From Herbidospora galbida (GTDB lineage Bacteria; Actinomycetota; Actinomycetes; Streptosporangiales; Streptosporangiaceae), in assembly GCF_005233835.1 (NCBI RefSeq), contig NZ_SZQA01000031.1, positions 1 to 64,000 of the forward strand: a stretch of 64,000 nt of DNA, given 5' to 3'. Below are positions 26,564-36,902 of this stretch, piece by piece (the stretch's first letter is position 1; each line of letters begins with the position of its first letter). The translations under genes were made by a program, and so were the position numbers. The notes beneath the pieces were generated by a model. It searched no databases. It was not told the origin of the DNA and saw nothing but the letters and a program-made list of their open reading frames with translations.

Positions 26564-26705
26564 CGATTCGGAATGTAAACCGGCGTTTCCGGGGTGCCCA
26601 GGTCAGAGCGGTCGAATGCGGCTTTTGCCCAGGTCGGGGATGAATGATTCATCGGAAGCTGGGGCAGCGGGTGGCCACGCGGGTGTGGGTGATCCGGCGC
26701 CTGCC

Positions 26706-26711
26706 TAGACT
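26706..26711 (+). promoter_or_regulatory. Probable -10 element for ispG
   Basis: TAGACT lies 40 nt before the ispG ATG, giving a leader of about 33 nt that carries AAGGTG as ribosome-binding site. A convincing -35 is not seen. It implies that ispG is transcribed on its own rather than with dxr. Confidence 0.4.
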
Positions 26712-26750
26712 GATGGACGTCAAGGACGACTCTTAGCGCAAGGTGCTGAA

Positions 26751-27917
<1,167 letters not shown>

Positions 27918-28007
27918 TGATTCGGTAATCCGCCTCGGCGACTCCGTGTGATCGCCCCGTCACGTGGGGGAAGCTGGCCTCTGTCGTGTGAGCAGAGGAG
28001 AGAGCGC

Positions 28008-29699
28008 GTGAAGCGAGTCGTCGGGGTGGTCTCCGGGGTCACGATCCTGTCCGCCGGGCTGGTGACGGGGTTGGTGGCAGAGCCCGACGGGGCCGATGCG
28101 GCGCAGGTCGTACCCCCGCAGCGGATCGTCTGGGGGGCGTGCGCGGCTCCCGGCCCCAAGAGCCCTCCGCCCGCCACGCTGGCCGAGATCATCAAGGAGC
28201 TCACCGGGAACGGCGGGGGCCTGGGCCAGCCGATGCCGGCCCGCCACGCCGCCACCCCCGAGTGCGCGCAGGTCCGGGTGCCGCTCGACCCGGCGCAGCC
28301 CGGCGGGCAGCAGATCACCATCGCGCTCAACCGCTTCAAGGGCAGCGCGCCCCGCGACGGCAACCACCTGGGGCCGCTGCTGGTCAACCCGGGCGGGCCG
28401 GGCGCCTCCGGGCTCGCGCTGGCCCGCCACGTCGCCGCCTCGCTGCCGCCCGAGGTGGCCGCCCGCTACGACGTGATCGGCTTCGACCCGCGCGGCGTCG
28501 GCGCCAGCAAGCCCGCGCTGACCTGCGTCGACCCCAAGCGCTACTACGCGCCGCCGCGCCCCGACAACGTGCCGGCCGACGCGGCCGCCGAGCGGGTGCT
28601 GCTGGGCCGCGCAGAGACCTACGCCGCCGGGTGCGGCAACCGTTTCGCGTGGCTGCTGCCGTACATGACCACCGAGAACGCGGCCCGCGACGTCGAGGCG
28701 CTGCGCCGCGCCCTCGGCGAGGAGAAGATCAGCTGGCTCGGCTACTCCTACGGCACCTACCTGGGCTCGGTGTACGCCACCCTGTTCCCCGACCGGGTCC
28801 GCCGGATGGTGCTCGACAGCGTGGTCGACCCCACCAAGGTCTGGTACGACGCCAACCTCGACCAGAACGTCGCCTTCGACGACCGCCACCGCGACTTCCT
28901 CGACTGGGTGGCCGACAACAACGACCTGTTCCGCCTCGGCGACACCGAGGAGGACGTCTCCTTCGCCTGGTACGGCATGCGCAAGCGCCTGGCCGAACGC
29001 CCGGCGGGCGGTGTGGTCGGCCCGAGCGAGCTCGACGACACCTTCACCGTCGGCGGCTACACCGACGCGGTCTGGGCCACCTTCGCCCGCGCCTTCTCCG
29101 ACTACGTCCGCAAGGGCGACGTCACCGCCCTGGTGAACGCCTACCGCCAGCACGGCGAGAACGACGCCGCCGACGAGAACGGCTACGCCGTCTACCTGGC
29201 CACCCAGTGCCGCGACGCCGCCTGGCCGCGCGACTGGAGCCGCTGGCGCACCGACGCCCGCCGCCTCTACGCCCGGTCACCGTTCATGACCTGGAGCAAC
29301 ACCGTCTACAACCTGCCCTGCGCCTTCTGGCCGCAGGCCGGGGGCACCCCGGTGGCCGTCGGCGCCAACCGGAGTTTCGCGCCGATCCTGATCCTCCAGT
29401 CGCGCCGCGACGCCGCCACCCCGCTGCGGGGCGCGCTGACCGTCCGCGACCGGTTCCCGTCGGCCCGGATGCTGCTGGTCGGGGGCGGCAACCACGGCGT
29501 CAGCTTCGGCGGAAACCCGTGCGTCGACCGCCAGGTGGCGGCCTACCTGAAGGACGGCCTGCTGCCCGAGCGGCGCCGCCCGGGGAGCGAGCCCGACCTC
29601 ACCTGCCCGTCGGCGGGGGCGCGGGCGGCGACCCGGATGGCCTCCACGGGAGGCGATCCGACGCACGAGACGCTGACGCAAGTCCTCCTCGGTCGCTGA
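28008..29699 (+). CDS. Secreted alpha/beta hydrolase, tripeptidyl aminopeptidase (TAP/SlpD-like) family
   Basis: A 563-aa exported hydrolase with an N-terminal signal segment (VVGVVSGVTILSAGLVTGLV). The oxyanion region VNPGGPGASG, the DPRGVGAS motif and the nucleophile elbow GYSYGT (Ser247) are those of actinobacterial tripeptidyl aminopeptidases; the C-terminal part (PILILQSRRDAATP and GGGNHGVS) supplies Asp and His. It would release N-terminal di- or tripeptides outside the cell. GTG 28008 has GAGGAGAG about 4-8 nt upstream. It separates ispG from the GNAT gene usually next to it. Confidence 0.88.
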   Translation: MKRVVGVVSGVTILSAGLVTGLVAEPDGADAAQVVPPQRIVWGACAAPGPKSPPPATLAEIIKELTGNGGGLGQPMPARHAATPECAQVRVPLDPAQPGGQQITIALNRFKGSAPRDGNHLGPLLVNPGGPGASGLALARHVAASLPPEVAARYDVIGFDPRGVGASKPALTCVDPKRYYAPPRPDNVPADAAAERVLLGRAETYAAGCGNRFAWLLPYMTTENAARDVEALRRALGEEKISWLGYSYGTYLGSVYATLFPDRVRRMVLDSVVDPTKVWYDANLDQNVAFDDRHRDFLDWVADNNDLFRLGDTEEDVSFAWYGMRKRLAERPAGGVVGPSELDDTFTVGGYTDAVWATFARAFSDYVRKGDVTALVNAYRQHGENDAADENGYAVYLATQCRDAAWPRDWSRWRTDARRLYARSPFMTWSNTVYNLPCAFWPQAGGTPVAVGANRSFAPILILQSRRDAATPLRGALTVRDRFPSARMLLVGGGNHGVSFGGNPCVDRQVAAYLKDGLLPERRRPGSEPDLTCPSAGARAATRMASTGGDPTHETLTQVLLGR

Positions 29700-29718
29700 C
29701 CAATCGGGGGGTCTGGCG

Positions 29719-29724
29719 TAGGCT
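29719..29724 (+). promoter_or_regulatory. -10 element of the GNAT gene
   Basis: TAGGCT lies 6 nt before GTG 29731, suggesting a leaderless mRNA that starts at that codon. Confidence 0.5.
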
Positions 29725-29730
29725 GGGCGG

Positions 29731-30576
29731 GTGATGCTGCGTACGTCGGCGTCGCGCGTGCTGGACGACAACGATCGCGACGAGGTGCTCCAGATCCTCG
29801 ACGCAGATCCGGTCGCCAACGTCTTCGTCGCCTCCCGGGTCAGGTCGGTCGGCCTGAGTCCCTCCCGGTTGGGCGGCCAGATGTGGGGGTTCGGCCCGCG
29901 CGGCGGGCTGACCTCCCTCTGTTACGCCGGCGCGAACCTGGTGCCGGTCAACGCCTCCCGTGAGGCCGTCCACGCCTTCGCCGACCGGGCCCGCAAGCAG
30001 GGCCGCCGCTGCTCCTCGATCGTCGGGCCCTCGGCCGCCGTGGAGCACCTGTGGGAAAGGCTGGAGCCCCATTGGGGTCCGGCGCGGGCGATCCGCTGGG
30101 CCCAGCCCGTCATGTCGATCAGCTCGGTCCCGCTCGTCGCGCCCGACCAGCTGGTCAGGCGGGTGCGGCCCGAGGAGTTCGGCACCCTCCTGCCCGCGTG
30201 CGTGGCGATGTTCACCGAGGAGGTCGGCGTCTCGCCCGACAACGGCGACGGCGGCGCGCTCTACCGGTCACGGGTGGCCGAGCTGATCCGCATCGGCCGC
30301 TCCTACGCCCGCATCGACCAGGGCCGGGTGGTCTTCAAGGCCGAGATCGGCGCCGTGACGCCGCAGGCCTGCCAGATCCAGGGCGTCTGGGTCGACCCCC
30401 TCTACCGGGGCCGCGGCCACGCCTCGGCGGGCATGGCGACGGTGGTCGAACAGGCCCTGAAGTATTTCGCCCCCGTGGTCACCCTCTACGTGAACGACTA
30501 CAACGCGCCCGCCCGGGCGGCCTACCGCCGGGTGGGCTTCCAGGAGGTCGACACCTTCACCTCGGTGCTGTTCTGA
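29731..30576 (+). CDS. GNAT family N-acetyltransferase with N-terminal DUF4081-type domain
   Basis: A 281-aa protein. The C-terminal half is a GNAT fold: IQGVWVDPLYRGRGHASAGMATVV carries the acetyl-CoA pyrophosphate-binding R/QxxGxG/A loop, followed by VTLYVNDYNAPARAAYRRVGF. The N-terminal part is the DUF4081-like domain of actinobacterial homologues that sit beside ispG (Rv2867c in M. tuberculosis). Substrate unknown. Here a secreted peptidase gene is inserted between ispG and this gene. GTG 29731 or ATG 29734 may start it. Confidence 0.87.
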   Translation: MMLRTSASRVLDDNDRDEVLQILDADPVANVFVASRVRSVGLSPSRLGGQMWGFGPRGGLTSLCYAGANLVPVNASREAVHAFADRARKQGRRCSSIVGPSAAVEHLWERLEPHWGPARAIRWAQPVMSISSVPLVAPDQLVRRVRPEEFGTLLPACVAMFTEEVGVSPDNGDGGALYRSRVAELIRIGRSYARIDQGRVVFKAEIGAVTPQACQIQGVWVDPLYRGRGHASAGMATVVEQALKYFAPVVTLYVNDYNAPARAAYRRVGFQEVDTFTSVLF

Positions 30577-30943
30577 CCAGCCGGTCGAGCAGCCGGTTCA
30601 GGGCGGCCTCCGGATCTTCGGTGAGGCCCGCGTGGACGGGGCCGGTGCGCACGATGGTCGAGCGGGGCGCGGTCAGCCAGCGGAACCTGCTGCCCAGCGA
30701 CTCCTTGTTCAAAGGCCCCTCTTCGGCCGAGCAGCTCAGCTCGTAGGCCATCAGCGAGTGCAGCACCCCGGGCAGGTTCGCCGACGGGCAGAGCGTCTGG
30801 AGGCGGGCGGCGTCGAGGTCGGTCCGGGCGCACAGGTAGCCGCGCGGCTGGCAGTAGACGATCACGCCGGCGTTGATCAGTTCACCGCGCTCGATGTCCG
30901 GGACGACCTGGATCAGCGCGTACTCGTAGACGTCGCGGGTCAT
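30557..30943 (-). CDS. DUF3037 domain protein, partner of HipA-like kinase
   Basis: A 128-aa soluble protein: the YEYALIQVVPDIERGELINAGVIVYC opening is the mark of DUF3037, a family of unknown function. Its ATG overlaps the stop of the upstream HipA-like gene (ATGA), so the two are made together; this pairing is seen in many bacteria. The 3' end overlaps the convergent GNAT gene by 20 bases. Confidence 0.85.
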   Translation of the reverse strand: MTRDVYEYALIQVVPDIERGELINAGVIVYCQPRGYLCARTDLDAARLQTLCPSANLPGVLHSLMAYELSCSAEEGPLNKESLGSRFRWLTAPRSTIVRTGPVHAGLTEDPEAALNRLLDRLVRTAPR

Positions 30944-31698
30944 GAGCGCCAGAATCCGCCGATCGTGTTGGTCCGCACGGGAGTCTTGGGTGCCGCGGTC
31001 AGGTCGGGATGCCAGGCCGTCGAGGCGGCTCTCGTCAGCAGGTGGTCGACGTAGGCGTCGCGGGAGTCGTCGCCGAGCCATGCGTCCGGGACCTGCTCCA
31101 CGGCGTGGCGCAGCAGGTCTCCCGTCACCGGCAGCGGGACCAGCTCGGTCGCGAACCTCGTCATCACGTGGTCGCTCGCGTCGAAGGGCCGCAGCGGGTC
31201 GGCGCGGGGCCAGTTGTGGTGGAACCACAGGGCCGCGCCGTGGTCGATCAGCCAGATCGCCTCGTGCCAGACCAGCAGGTTGGGGTTGCGCCACGACCGA
31301 TCGACGTTGTGGATCAGGCCGTCGAACCAGATCAGCCTCCCGGCGAACTCCGGGTCGGGGTTCCAGACCGGCGGGTCGAAGCCCAGCGCGCCCGGGAGGA
31401 AGTCGATGGCCAGGTTGTCGCCCGCGCTGGCGTTCAGCAGGTCCTGGATCTCCTCGTCGGGCTCGCGGCGGCCCAGCTGCGGGTCGAGGTCGATCACCTT
31501 CAGGTCGGGGGTGGCGAAGCCCAGGCCCCGGGCCAGCTCGGCGCAGATCACCTCGGCCACCAGCACCCGGCGGCCCTGCCCGGCGCCCCGGAACTTGACG
31601 ACGTGGGTGCCGAGGTCGTCGGCCTCCATCACACCGGGCAGCGAGCCGCCCTCGCGCAGCGGCGTGACGTAGCGCGTCGCCGTGATCCGTTCCAGCAC
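30940..31698 (-). CDS. HipA-like kinase family protein
   Basis: A 252-aa protein with the kinase-like core of HipA relatives: THVVKFRGAGQGRRVLVAE would bind ATP, LIHNVDRSWRNPNLL carries the catalytic Asp and Asn, and WLIDHGAALW the metal-binding Asp. It is much shorter than HipA toxins (about 440 aa) and lacks their N-terminal domain. GTG 31698 is chosen since TAACCT (minus strand, 31706-31711) lies 7 nt before it. Coupled to DUF3037; whether the pair acts as toxin-antitoxin or in another phosphorylation task is unknown. Confidence 0.82.
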   Translation of the reverse strand: MLERITATRYVTPLREGGSLPGVMEADDLGTHVVKFRGAGQGRRVLVAEVICAELARGLGFATPDLKVIDLDPQLGRREPDEEIQDLLNASAGDNLAIDFLPGALGFDPPVWNPDPEFAGRLIWFDGLIHNVDRSWRNPNLLVWHEAIWLIDHGAALWFHHNWPRADPLRPFDASDHVMTRFATELVPLPVTGDLLRHAVEQVPDAWLGDDSRDAYVDHLLTRAASTAWHPDLTAAPKTPVRTNTIGGFWRS

Positions 31699-31791
31699 GC
31701 CGGACAGGTTACCCGGCTCCGGAGAGGTGGTGCGCCGGGCCGCTCGCGGGGGAGCCGATCGGCCCGGTCGCAGCACCTGCTGAAGGCAGGG

Positions 31792-33108
31792 TCACCGGTC
31801 GTGGGCGGGGATCCACCACATCCGGCCGTCGGACACCTCGTGGTACACGTCGAGCAGGTCGCAGCCGGTCACCTTGCTGCGCGACTCGGCCGCGGCCCAG
31901 GCGTAGACCCCCCTGGCCATCGCCCCGGGCTCCTGCTGGACGCGGAGGGCGTACACCCTCGCCCTGATCTCGTGGATCTTGTGGTCGTCGGGCTCCGCCT
32001 GGACGGCGAGCTCGGCCAGCTGGCAGGCCAGCCGAAGGTCGCCCTCCGCCGCGGCGACCACGGCGCGCCCCGCCACGGTTCCGGCGCCCGCCGCCAGGTC
32101 GGCGATGGCTCTGGCGAAGACGGCGTCCGGGGCGGGCTTGAGGCTCGCCGGGTTGCCGTCGTGCCAGCCGCCGTGCAGGCGCCAGATGTTGCGCACGATG
32201 AACTCGGGCTCGTCGTAGTAGGGCTGCAGGTAGGGGCGCTGCGACAACTCCAGCGGTGGCTTCACGGTGTGCAGGATCTCGTCGAGGCGCGCCCCCGCGT
32301 TCATCAGGTCGAGCGTCTGCTCCACCAGACTGTCGAGGTAGTCGGCCGTGTCGATCAGGGCCCGGCGCACCCGCAGGGCGCCGGTGATCGGCAGGCCGTG
32401 GCCGGGCAGCAGGATCTCCGCGTCGAGCGTGGCCATCGTCCGCAGCGCGACGGCCCACTCGTCGGGATACCGCTGCACCCGCTGCGGGTTCCCGGCGCTG
32501 GGGGTCACCCAGACGAACAGGTCGCCGGTCAGCAGGATGTTCCGTTCGGGGATGTGCGCCCACGTCGCGTCGTCGGTCTCGCCGCGGGCGTGGTGCAGCT
32601 CGAAGGTGACGTCCCCGAGCGTCAGGGTGAGCCGGTCCCGGTAGGTAAGGTCGGGCACCCGGTAGGTGGCCGGCCACTGCATCTGCCCGAACCCGAACTG
32701 CCGCTGGTTGATGACCGAGTTGTAGCCGGCGGTACGGGCGTAACGGGCGAACCGGTTCGCCACACCCTCATGTGCGACGACGATGGGCCGCGTCCCTTCT
32801 TCGTCGTCGAAGCACTCCATTCCCCCCACGTGGTCGAAGTGCCCATGAGAGAACACGGCGTAGCGAACCGGTTCGTCCGACCAGGCCCGGATGGCCTGGT
32901 GCATCGCCGGGGCGTCGATGGCGTTGCCCGTGTCGAACAGCGCCAGCCCCGCCTCCCCCTTGACGGCGTACACGTTCCCGAAGGCCGGCCACATGGCCAC
33001 GCCCTCGGTGACCTCCTGCACGCCGTCGGCCCGGAGTTCGGCGAGCGGCACCTCGTGTGCACGCACCGCTCCGCGCCACACCTTGTCGGCGTACTCCAGG
33101 ATCCCCAT
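31792..33108 (-). CDS. MBL-fold alkyl/aryl sulfatase-like hydrolase (BDS1/SdsA1 family)
   Basis: A 438-aa metallo-beta-lactamase-fold enzyme. The zinc motif SHGHFDHVGG gives His88, His90, Asp92 and His93. After the catalytic domain comes an alkyl-sulfatase dimerisation domain (YDEPEFIVRNIWRLHGGWHDGNPASLKPAP), which separates it from lactamases and glyoxalases. No signal peptide, so likely intracellular. It lies 48 bases downstream of the LAL regulator on the same strand, so co-transcription or direct control is plausible. Confidence 0.87.
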   Translation of the reverse strand: MGILEYADKVWRGAVRAHEVPLAELRADGVQEVTEGVAMWPAFGNVYAVKGEAGLALFDTGNAIDAPAMHQAIRAWSDEPVRYAVFSHGHFDHVGGMECFDDEEGTRPIVVAHEGVANRFARYARTAGYNSVINQRQFGFGQMQWPATYRVPDLTYRDRLTLTLGDVTFELHHARGETDDATWAHIPERNILLTGDLFVWVTPSAGNPQRVQRYPDEWAVALRTMATLDAEILLPGHGLPITGALRVRRALIDTADYLDSLVEQTLDLMNAGARLDEILHTVKPPLELSQRPYLQPYYDEPEFIVRNIWRLHGGWHDGNPASLKPAPDAVFARAIADLAAGAGTVAGRAVVAAAEGDLRLACQLAELAVQAEPDDHKIHEIRARVYALRVQQEPGAMARGVYAWAAAESRSKVTGCDLLDVYHEVSDGRMWWIPAHDR

Positions 33109-33156
33109 GAAGCCGATGGTGCCGTGCTGGCTTCGGTTGTCGCAGTAGGGAGCTCC

Positions 33157-35790
33157 CTACAACTCCCCGCGCTCCACGGCGAGCGCCACTTCGAGGCGGG
33201 AGCGCAGGCCCGTCTTCGCGTAGACGCGGCTCAGGTAGACCTCGACGGTCTTGCGGCTGTAGTGCAGCTCGTCGGCGATCTGCGGGTTCGACCGGCCCTC
33301 GGCGACCAGTTCGATGACGCGGCGTTCGGCCGGGGTGAGCGTGGCGGAGGGCGCGGGGGCGATGCCGGCCTCGCGCATGTGCTGGAGGGTGCGGTCGCGC
33401 CAGGGGGCCGCGCCGAGGGCGGTGAAGAGGGTGTGCGCCTTGGCGAGCTGCGCGGGGTCGGCGTACAGGCCGATCATGAGCCGGGCGCGGGCCTCCTCGT
33501 AGGGGAGGCCGCGGGCCTTCTCCAGCGCGGCGTGGGCGCGGTCGGCGTCGCCGAACGCCCACGCCATGGCCAGGTCGGCGGCCATCTTGGCGCGCGGGGT
33601 GCCGTTGCGGGCGGCGTCGTCGAGCCGCTCGGCGGCCGGACGGGCGCCCACGGTCTCTCCGGTGACGGCGTGCCAGATGACCTCCACCGCCAGCACCCGG
33701 TGGAGCACCTCGGGCACCCCGGTCGCCTTGGCCAGCTCGATCGACCGCCACGACGCGGCGCGGTCGCCGGTGCCGAGGAAGAGCCGCGCGTTGTACATGT
33801 GGCGCAGGCCCGTCTGGGTCGCGCCGGCGGGCGGCGGGTCGGCCAGGATCGCCCGCGCCTCGTCGTAGCGGCCCTGGTCGAGCAGGATGTCGGCCTCGAC
33901 GTTGCGCAGCAGCGCGTGGTTCTCCAGCAGGCCCGCCTCGGTCAGCGGCCCGGCCGAGGCGCGGATGTCGGCCAGGGCCTTCTCCCACTCGCCGCTCAGG
34001 CGGCGGACCACGGCCGTGGTGCGGGCGTTCTGCCCGGCGATGTCGTGCCAGCCGAGGCCGCGGTGGATGTGCTCGGCCTCCTCCAGCAGCTTCAGCGGAC
34101 GGGCGAGCTCGCCGCCGGTCGCCAGCACGTGGGCGGCCGACTCCAGCGCGGCCAGCCGCGCGCCGGGCGGCATCGCGGCGGCGAAGGTCAGCAGGAACGA
34201 CACCGCCCGTTCGGTCTGCGGCCAGTCGCCCTCGACCAGCGCCCACATGGCCAGCGCCCCGGCGGTGATGACGCGGTCCTCCGGCGGGCAACTCGGCAGC
34301 CCCGCCCACGCCAGGCGCGCGGCGTCGTCGGGCGGGCGGCGCAGCTCGCCGAGCAGCAGCGCCCGCTGGGCCAGCAGGGCGGTCGGGTCGTCGGCGCGGG
34401 GGAGCTGCTTGGCCAGGATGGCGAGGGCGACGTCGTACCAGCCCATCGCGTGGGCGGCGCCGACGGCCACGTAGGAGGTGCGGGTGTGGCGGCGGCCCGG
34501 CGGCAGCTGCGCCAGCGCCCGCTGGGCGGAGTTGAGCGCCAGGGCCGGGCGGGAGCCCTTCCAGTACGACAGCGCCTGTAACGCCATCAGCTCGCCCTTG
34601 TTCTCGGCGATCTCGGCGGCCCGGCCGTACCAGTGGGCGGCCGACAGCGGGGCGGTCCAGCGGGTCACCTCGGCGGCCCGCAGCATCGCCGTGCGGGCCT
34701 CGTCGGGGGTGCCGCCCTCGGCCATGTGGGTGGCCCATTCGAGCACCCGCCGGGCGCCGCTGAGGCCCTGCCGCTGGAGCATCGCGGCGATGCGGGCGTG
34801 CAGGCGGCGGCGTTCGCCGGCGTTGAGGTCGGTGTGCAGCGCCTCGGCCACCAGCGGGTGGGCGAACGCGTAGCCGTCGCCGGTGTCGACCAGCACCCCG
34901 TCGCGGACCAGCGCGACCAGCGCGCGCTCGGCGGCCCGCTTGTCGAGCCCGGCGAGCTCGGCGACCTCCTCCAGGGTGCCCGGGGTGTCGATCGCGGTGG
35001 TGTCGCGGGTGCGGCCCAGCGTGGCCAGCACCCGCGCGAGGTCGCGGCCGGCCTTGTCGCGCTGGAAGATGCGGCTCAGGATCGCGCCGCGGCGGGCGCC
35101 CGGGTCGGGGGAGCGCACCGCCCCGCCCTGGACGAGCGCGAGCACCGCCTCCTGGACGAACCACGGGTTGCCCTGGCTCTCGGCCAGCACCCGGTCGACC
35201 ATGCTGTCGCTCGGCGTCCGGTCGAGCAGCGACGTGATCAGGTTCCTGACCTCGGCGCGCGAGAGGGGGTCGAGGCGTACCGCCATGTCGACCTCGAGCG
35301 ACGGCGGCCGCCGCGCGGTCACCACGATCGCGAGGCCGGGACAGCTGCGCGGCAGCGTCTTGAGCAGCCGCAGCGTGTCGGCGTCGGCGTGGTGGACGTC
35401 GTCGATGGCGAGCAGGGTGCGGCCCGGCAGAGCGGCGATGAGCTGCGCGGCCAGCGCTCCCGGCGCGGCCACCGGATGGCCCTGGTGGTGACCCAGCGCG
35501 GCCCGGTCGATGGCGTCGTAGAGCTCCCACAACCGCTGCTGCGCCTTCGGCTCGCGGCCGAGCGACTCCAGGGCGTCGACGAGCGGCGCGTAGGCCAGGC
35601 CCTCGTCGAGCTCGCGGGCCCGTCCTCTGAGCACGCGGAAGCCCGCCGCCTGGGAGGTCAGCTCACCCAGCAGGTGGGTTTTGCCGAGCCCCGCGGCACC
35701 GGTGATCAGAATGGTGCGCGGCGTTTCCCGGAGAGCCGATTCCAGCTCACGCAGGAGCTGGACACGGCCGAGGCCCCTGTCGACGGGACG
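33157..35790 (-). CDS. LAL-type LuxR family ATP-dependent regulator, start unresolved
   Basis: A large STAND-type regulator (about 877 codons). The C-terminus is a LuxR HTH (LTPAERRVIELVAEGRSNPQIADELHYSRKTVEVYLSR, in parts); the middle is TPR-like. The Walker A motif GAAGLGKTHLL is coded at about 35670-35702, upstream of the first possible ATG/GTG/TTG (GTG 35634). The 52 codons before 35634 read as a normal LAL N-terminus but contain no standard start, and TGA lies in frame at 35791-35793. A GTG at 35794 in a shifted frame would give V-T-P-V-D-R-G-L if one base were removed. So there is a start-proximal frameshift, a sequencing error, or a non-standard start. Confidence 0.8.
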   Translation of the reverse strand, partial: RPVDRGLGRVQLLRELESALRETPRTILITGAAGLGKTHLLGELTSQAAGFRVLRGRARELDEGLAYAPLVDALESLGREPKAQQRLWELYDAIDRAALGHHQGHPVAAPGALAAQLIAALPGRTLLAIDDVHHADADTLRLLKTLPRSCPGLAIVVTARRPPSLEVDMAVRLDPLSRAEVRNLITSLLDRTPSDSMVDRVLAESQGNPWFVQEAVLALVQGGAVRSPDPGARRGAILSRIFQRDKAGRDLARVLATLGRTRDTTAIDTPGTLEEVAELAGLDKRAAERALVALVRDGVLVDTGDGYAFAHPLVAEALHTDLNAGERRRLHARIAAMLQRQGLSGARRVLEWATHMAEGGTPDEARTAMLRAAEVTRWTAPLSAAHWYGRAAEIAENKGELMALQALSYWKGSRPALALNSAQRALAQLPPGRRHTRTSYVAVGAAHAMGWYDVALAILAKQLPRADDPTALLAQRALLLGELRRPPDDAARLAWAGLPSCPPEDRVITAGALAMWALVEGDWPQTERAVSFLLTFAAAMPPGARLAALESAAHVLATGGELARPLKLLEEAEHIHRGLGWHDIAGQNARTTAVVRRLSGEWEKALADIRASAGPLTEAGLLENHALLRNVEADILLDQGRYDEARAILADPPPAGATQTGLRHMYNARLFLGTGDRAASWRSIELAKATGVPEVLHRVLAVEVIWHAVTGETVGARPAAERLDDAARNGTPRAKMAADLAMAWAFGDADRAHAALEKARGLPYEEARARLMIGLYADPAQLAKAHTLFTALGAAPWRDRTLQHMREAGIAPAPSATLTPAERRVIELVAEGRSNPQIADELHYSRKTVEVYLSRVYAKTGLRSRLEVALAVERGEL

Positions 35791-36023
35791 TCACCCCCTT
35801 CACGTGCGTCACAGAGCTGACGCGGTGATCCGGTTGAACGTTCACCCGATGTGTGCAGAAATCGTAGATTGCCACGGCGGTCGTGACCAGAGCCGCGAGA
35901 CGCGGGCGGCCGAAGGCCGACTGTGGCTCGCGGTGGGGAATCTGCCTGACAATACGGCCTCACCGTCAGATTCGGCGATTAGTGACATGGCGGACGGGTG
36001 CGCCGGAACGTACATGTCAGATC

Positions 36024-36902
36024 GTGGCTTATACCGATGAGCAGCTCGGACTGGCCGCCCAGGTCCGGGCCGCCCTCCTCACGCCGCCCGCCGACGCGCG
36101 GCTGCCCGGCTGGGACGCGCTCGGCGCGACCGGATTCCTCGGGTGTTTGGTATCGCCGGCGTCCGGCGGGCTCGGATTACGATTCGCCGACACGGTGCCC
36201 GCGTTCACCGAGACCGGCCGCGTGGCGCTCCCCGGACCTCTCGTGGAGACGTGCGTGCTGGGCGCGCTCCTGCTGCCGGAGCGCTTCCACGGCCCGCTCG
36301 CCCGAGGCGAGCTGCGGGTCTCGGCCCGCGTCGGAGACACCGTGTACGCCCCCGACGCCGACACGGCGGGCCTGCTCGTCGTCGAGCGCCCCGGCGGCGT
36401 CCTGGAGGCTCTCCCGCCCTCCGCGGTACGGCTCACGCCCCGTCCCGGCCTCGACCCGGCCCGCCGCCTGTTCAGCGTGTCGACTGAGCGTCCCGGCATC
36501 CCCCTGGGCATGCGGGTGTCGGCCCTGCCGGCGCTGCGGATCGCGACCGTCGCGGTGGCCGCCCAGCTCGTCGGCCTCGCCCGCCACCTGTGCGCGGTCG
36601 CGGACCTTCCGCCTGACGCGGCCGACTGCGCCGGTTCGCTCGTGTACGACGCCGCGGTCGTCGCCGGCGACCATGCGTCGCGGACCGAAGGGGAGGTCGT
36701 CCGGGCGGTCAGCGCGGCCAAGGCCGCCGCCGGAGAGGCCGCCGCCGGGGCGGCCCACGCGATCCTGCGGCAGGGACCGCGCGGGCACGACCTGTGGGTG
36801 GCACGGGTGTGGTCGCTCGGGTCGGCGTACGGAGACACCGGTCTGCACCGGGCGCGGCTCAGAGCGGCACGCCTGGGAAGCCCGGAGCTCTACCGCCGGT
36901 GA
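36024..36902 (+). CDS. Reduced acyl-CoA dehydrogenase-like protein
   Basis: A 292-aa protein with the acyl-CoA dehydrogenase layout: an N-terminal helical part (LGATGFLGCLVSPASGGLGL), a short middle domain and a C-terminal helical bundle with an AKAAAGEAAAGAAHAILRQGPRG stretch where FAD-contacting residues lie in the family. At about 80 residues below usual length, and with no clear catalytic Glu, it resembles the non-catalytic partner of heteromeric enzymes, but no second subunit is nearby. GTG 36024 follows TACATG by 7 nt. The 3' end overlaps the CHAP gene by 13 bases. Confidence 0.72.
   Translation: MAYTDEQLGLAAQVRAALLTPPADARLPGWDALGATGFLGCLVSPASGGLGLRFADTVPAFTETGRVALPGPLVETCVLGALLLPERFHGPLARGELRVSARVGDTVYAPDADTAGLLVVERPGGVLEALPPSAVRLTPRPGLDPARRLFSVSTERPGIPLGMRVSALPALRIATVAVAAQLVGLARHLCAVADLPPDAADCAGSLVYDAAVVAGDHASRTEGEVVRAVSAAKAAAGEAAAGAAHAILRQGPRGHDLWVARVWSLGSAYGDTGLHRARLRAARLGSPELYRR

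Noticed and set aside
31009-34581. 1190-codon open frame on the plus strand
   Set aside because: It runs antisense to the HipA-like, alkylsulfatase-like and LAL genes; its translation is rich in Arg, Gly, Val and His with no domain. A mirror effect of GC-rich codons on the other strand.
33157-35634. LAL gene taken as starting at GTG 35634
   Set aside because: This would leave out the Walker A motif coded just upstream in the same frame; the coding part clearly extends to 35790.
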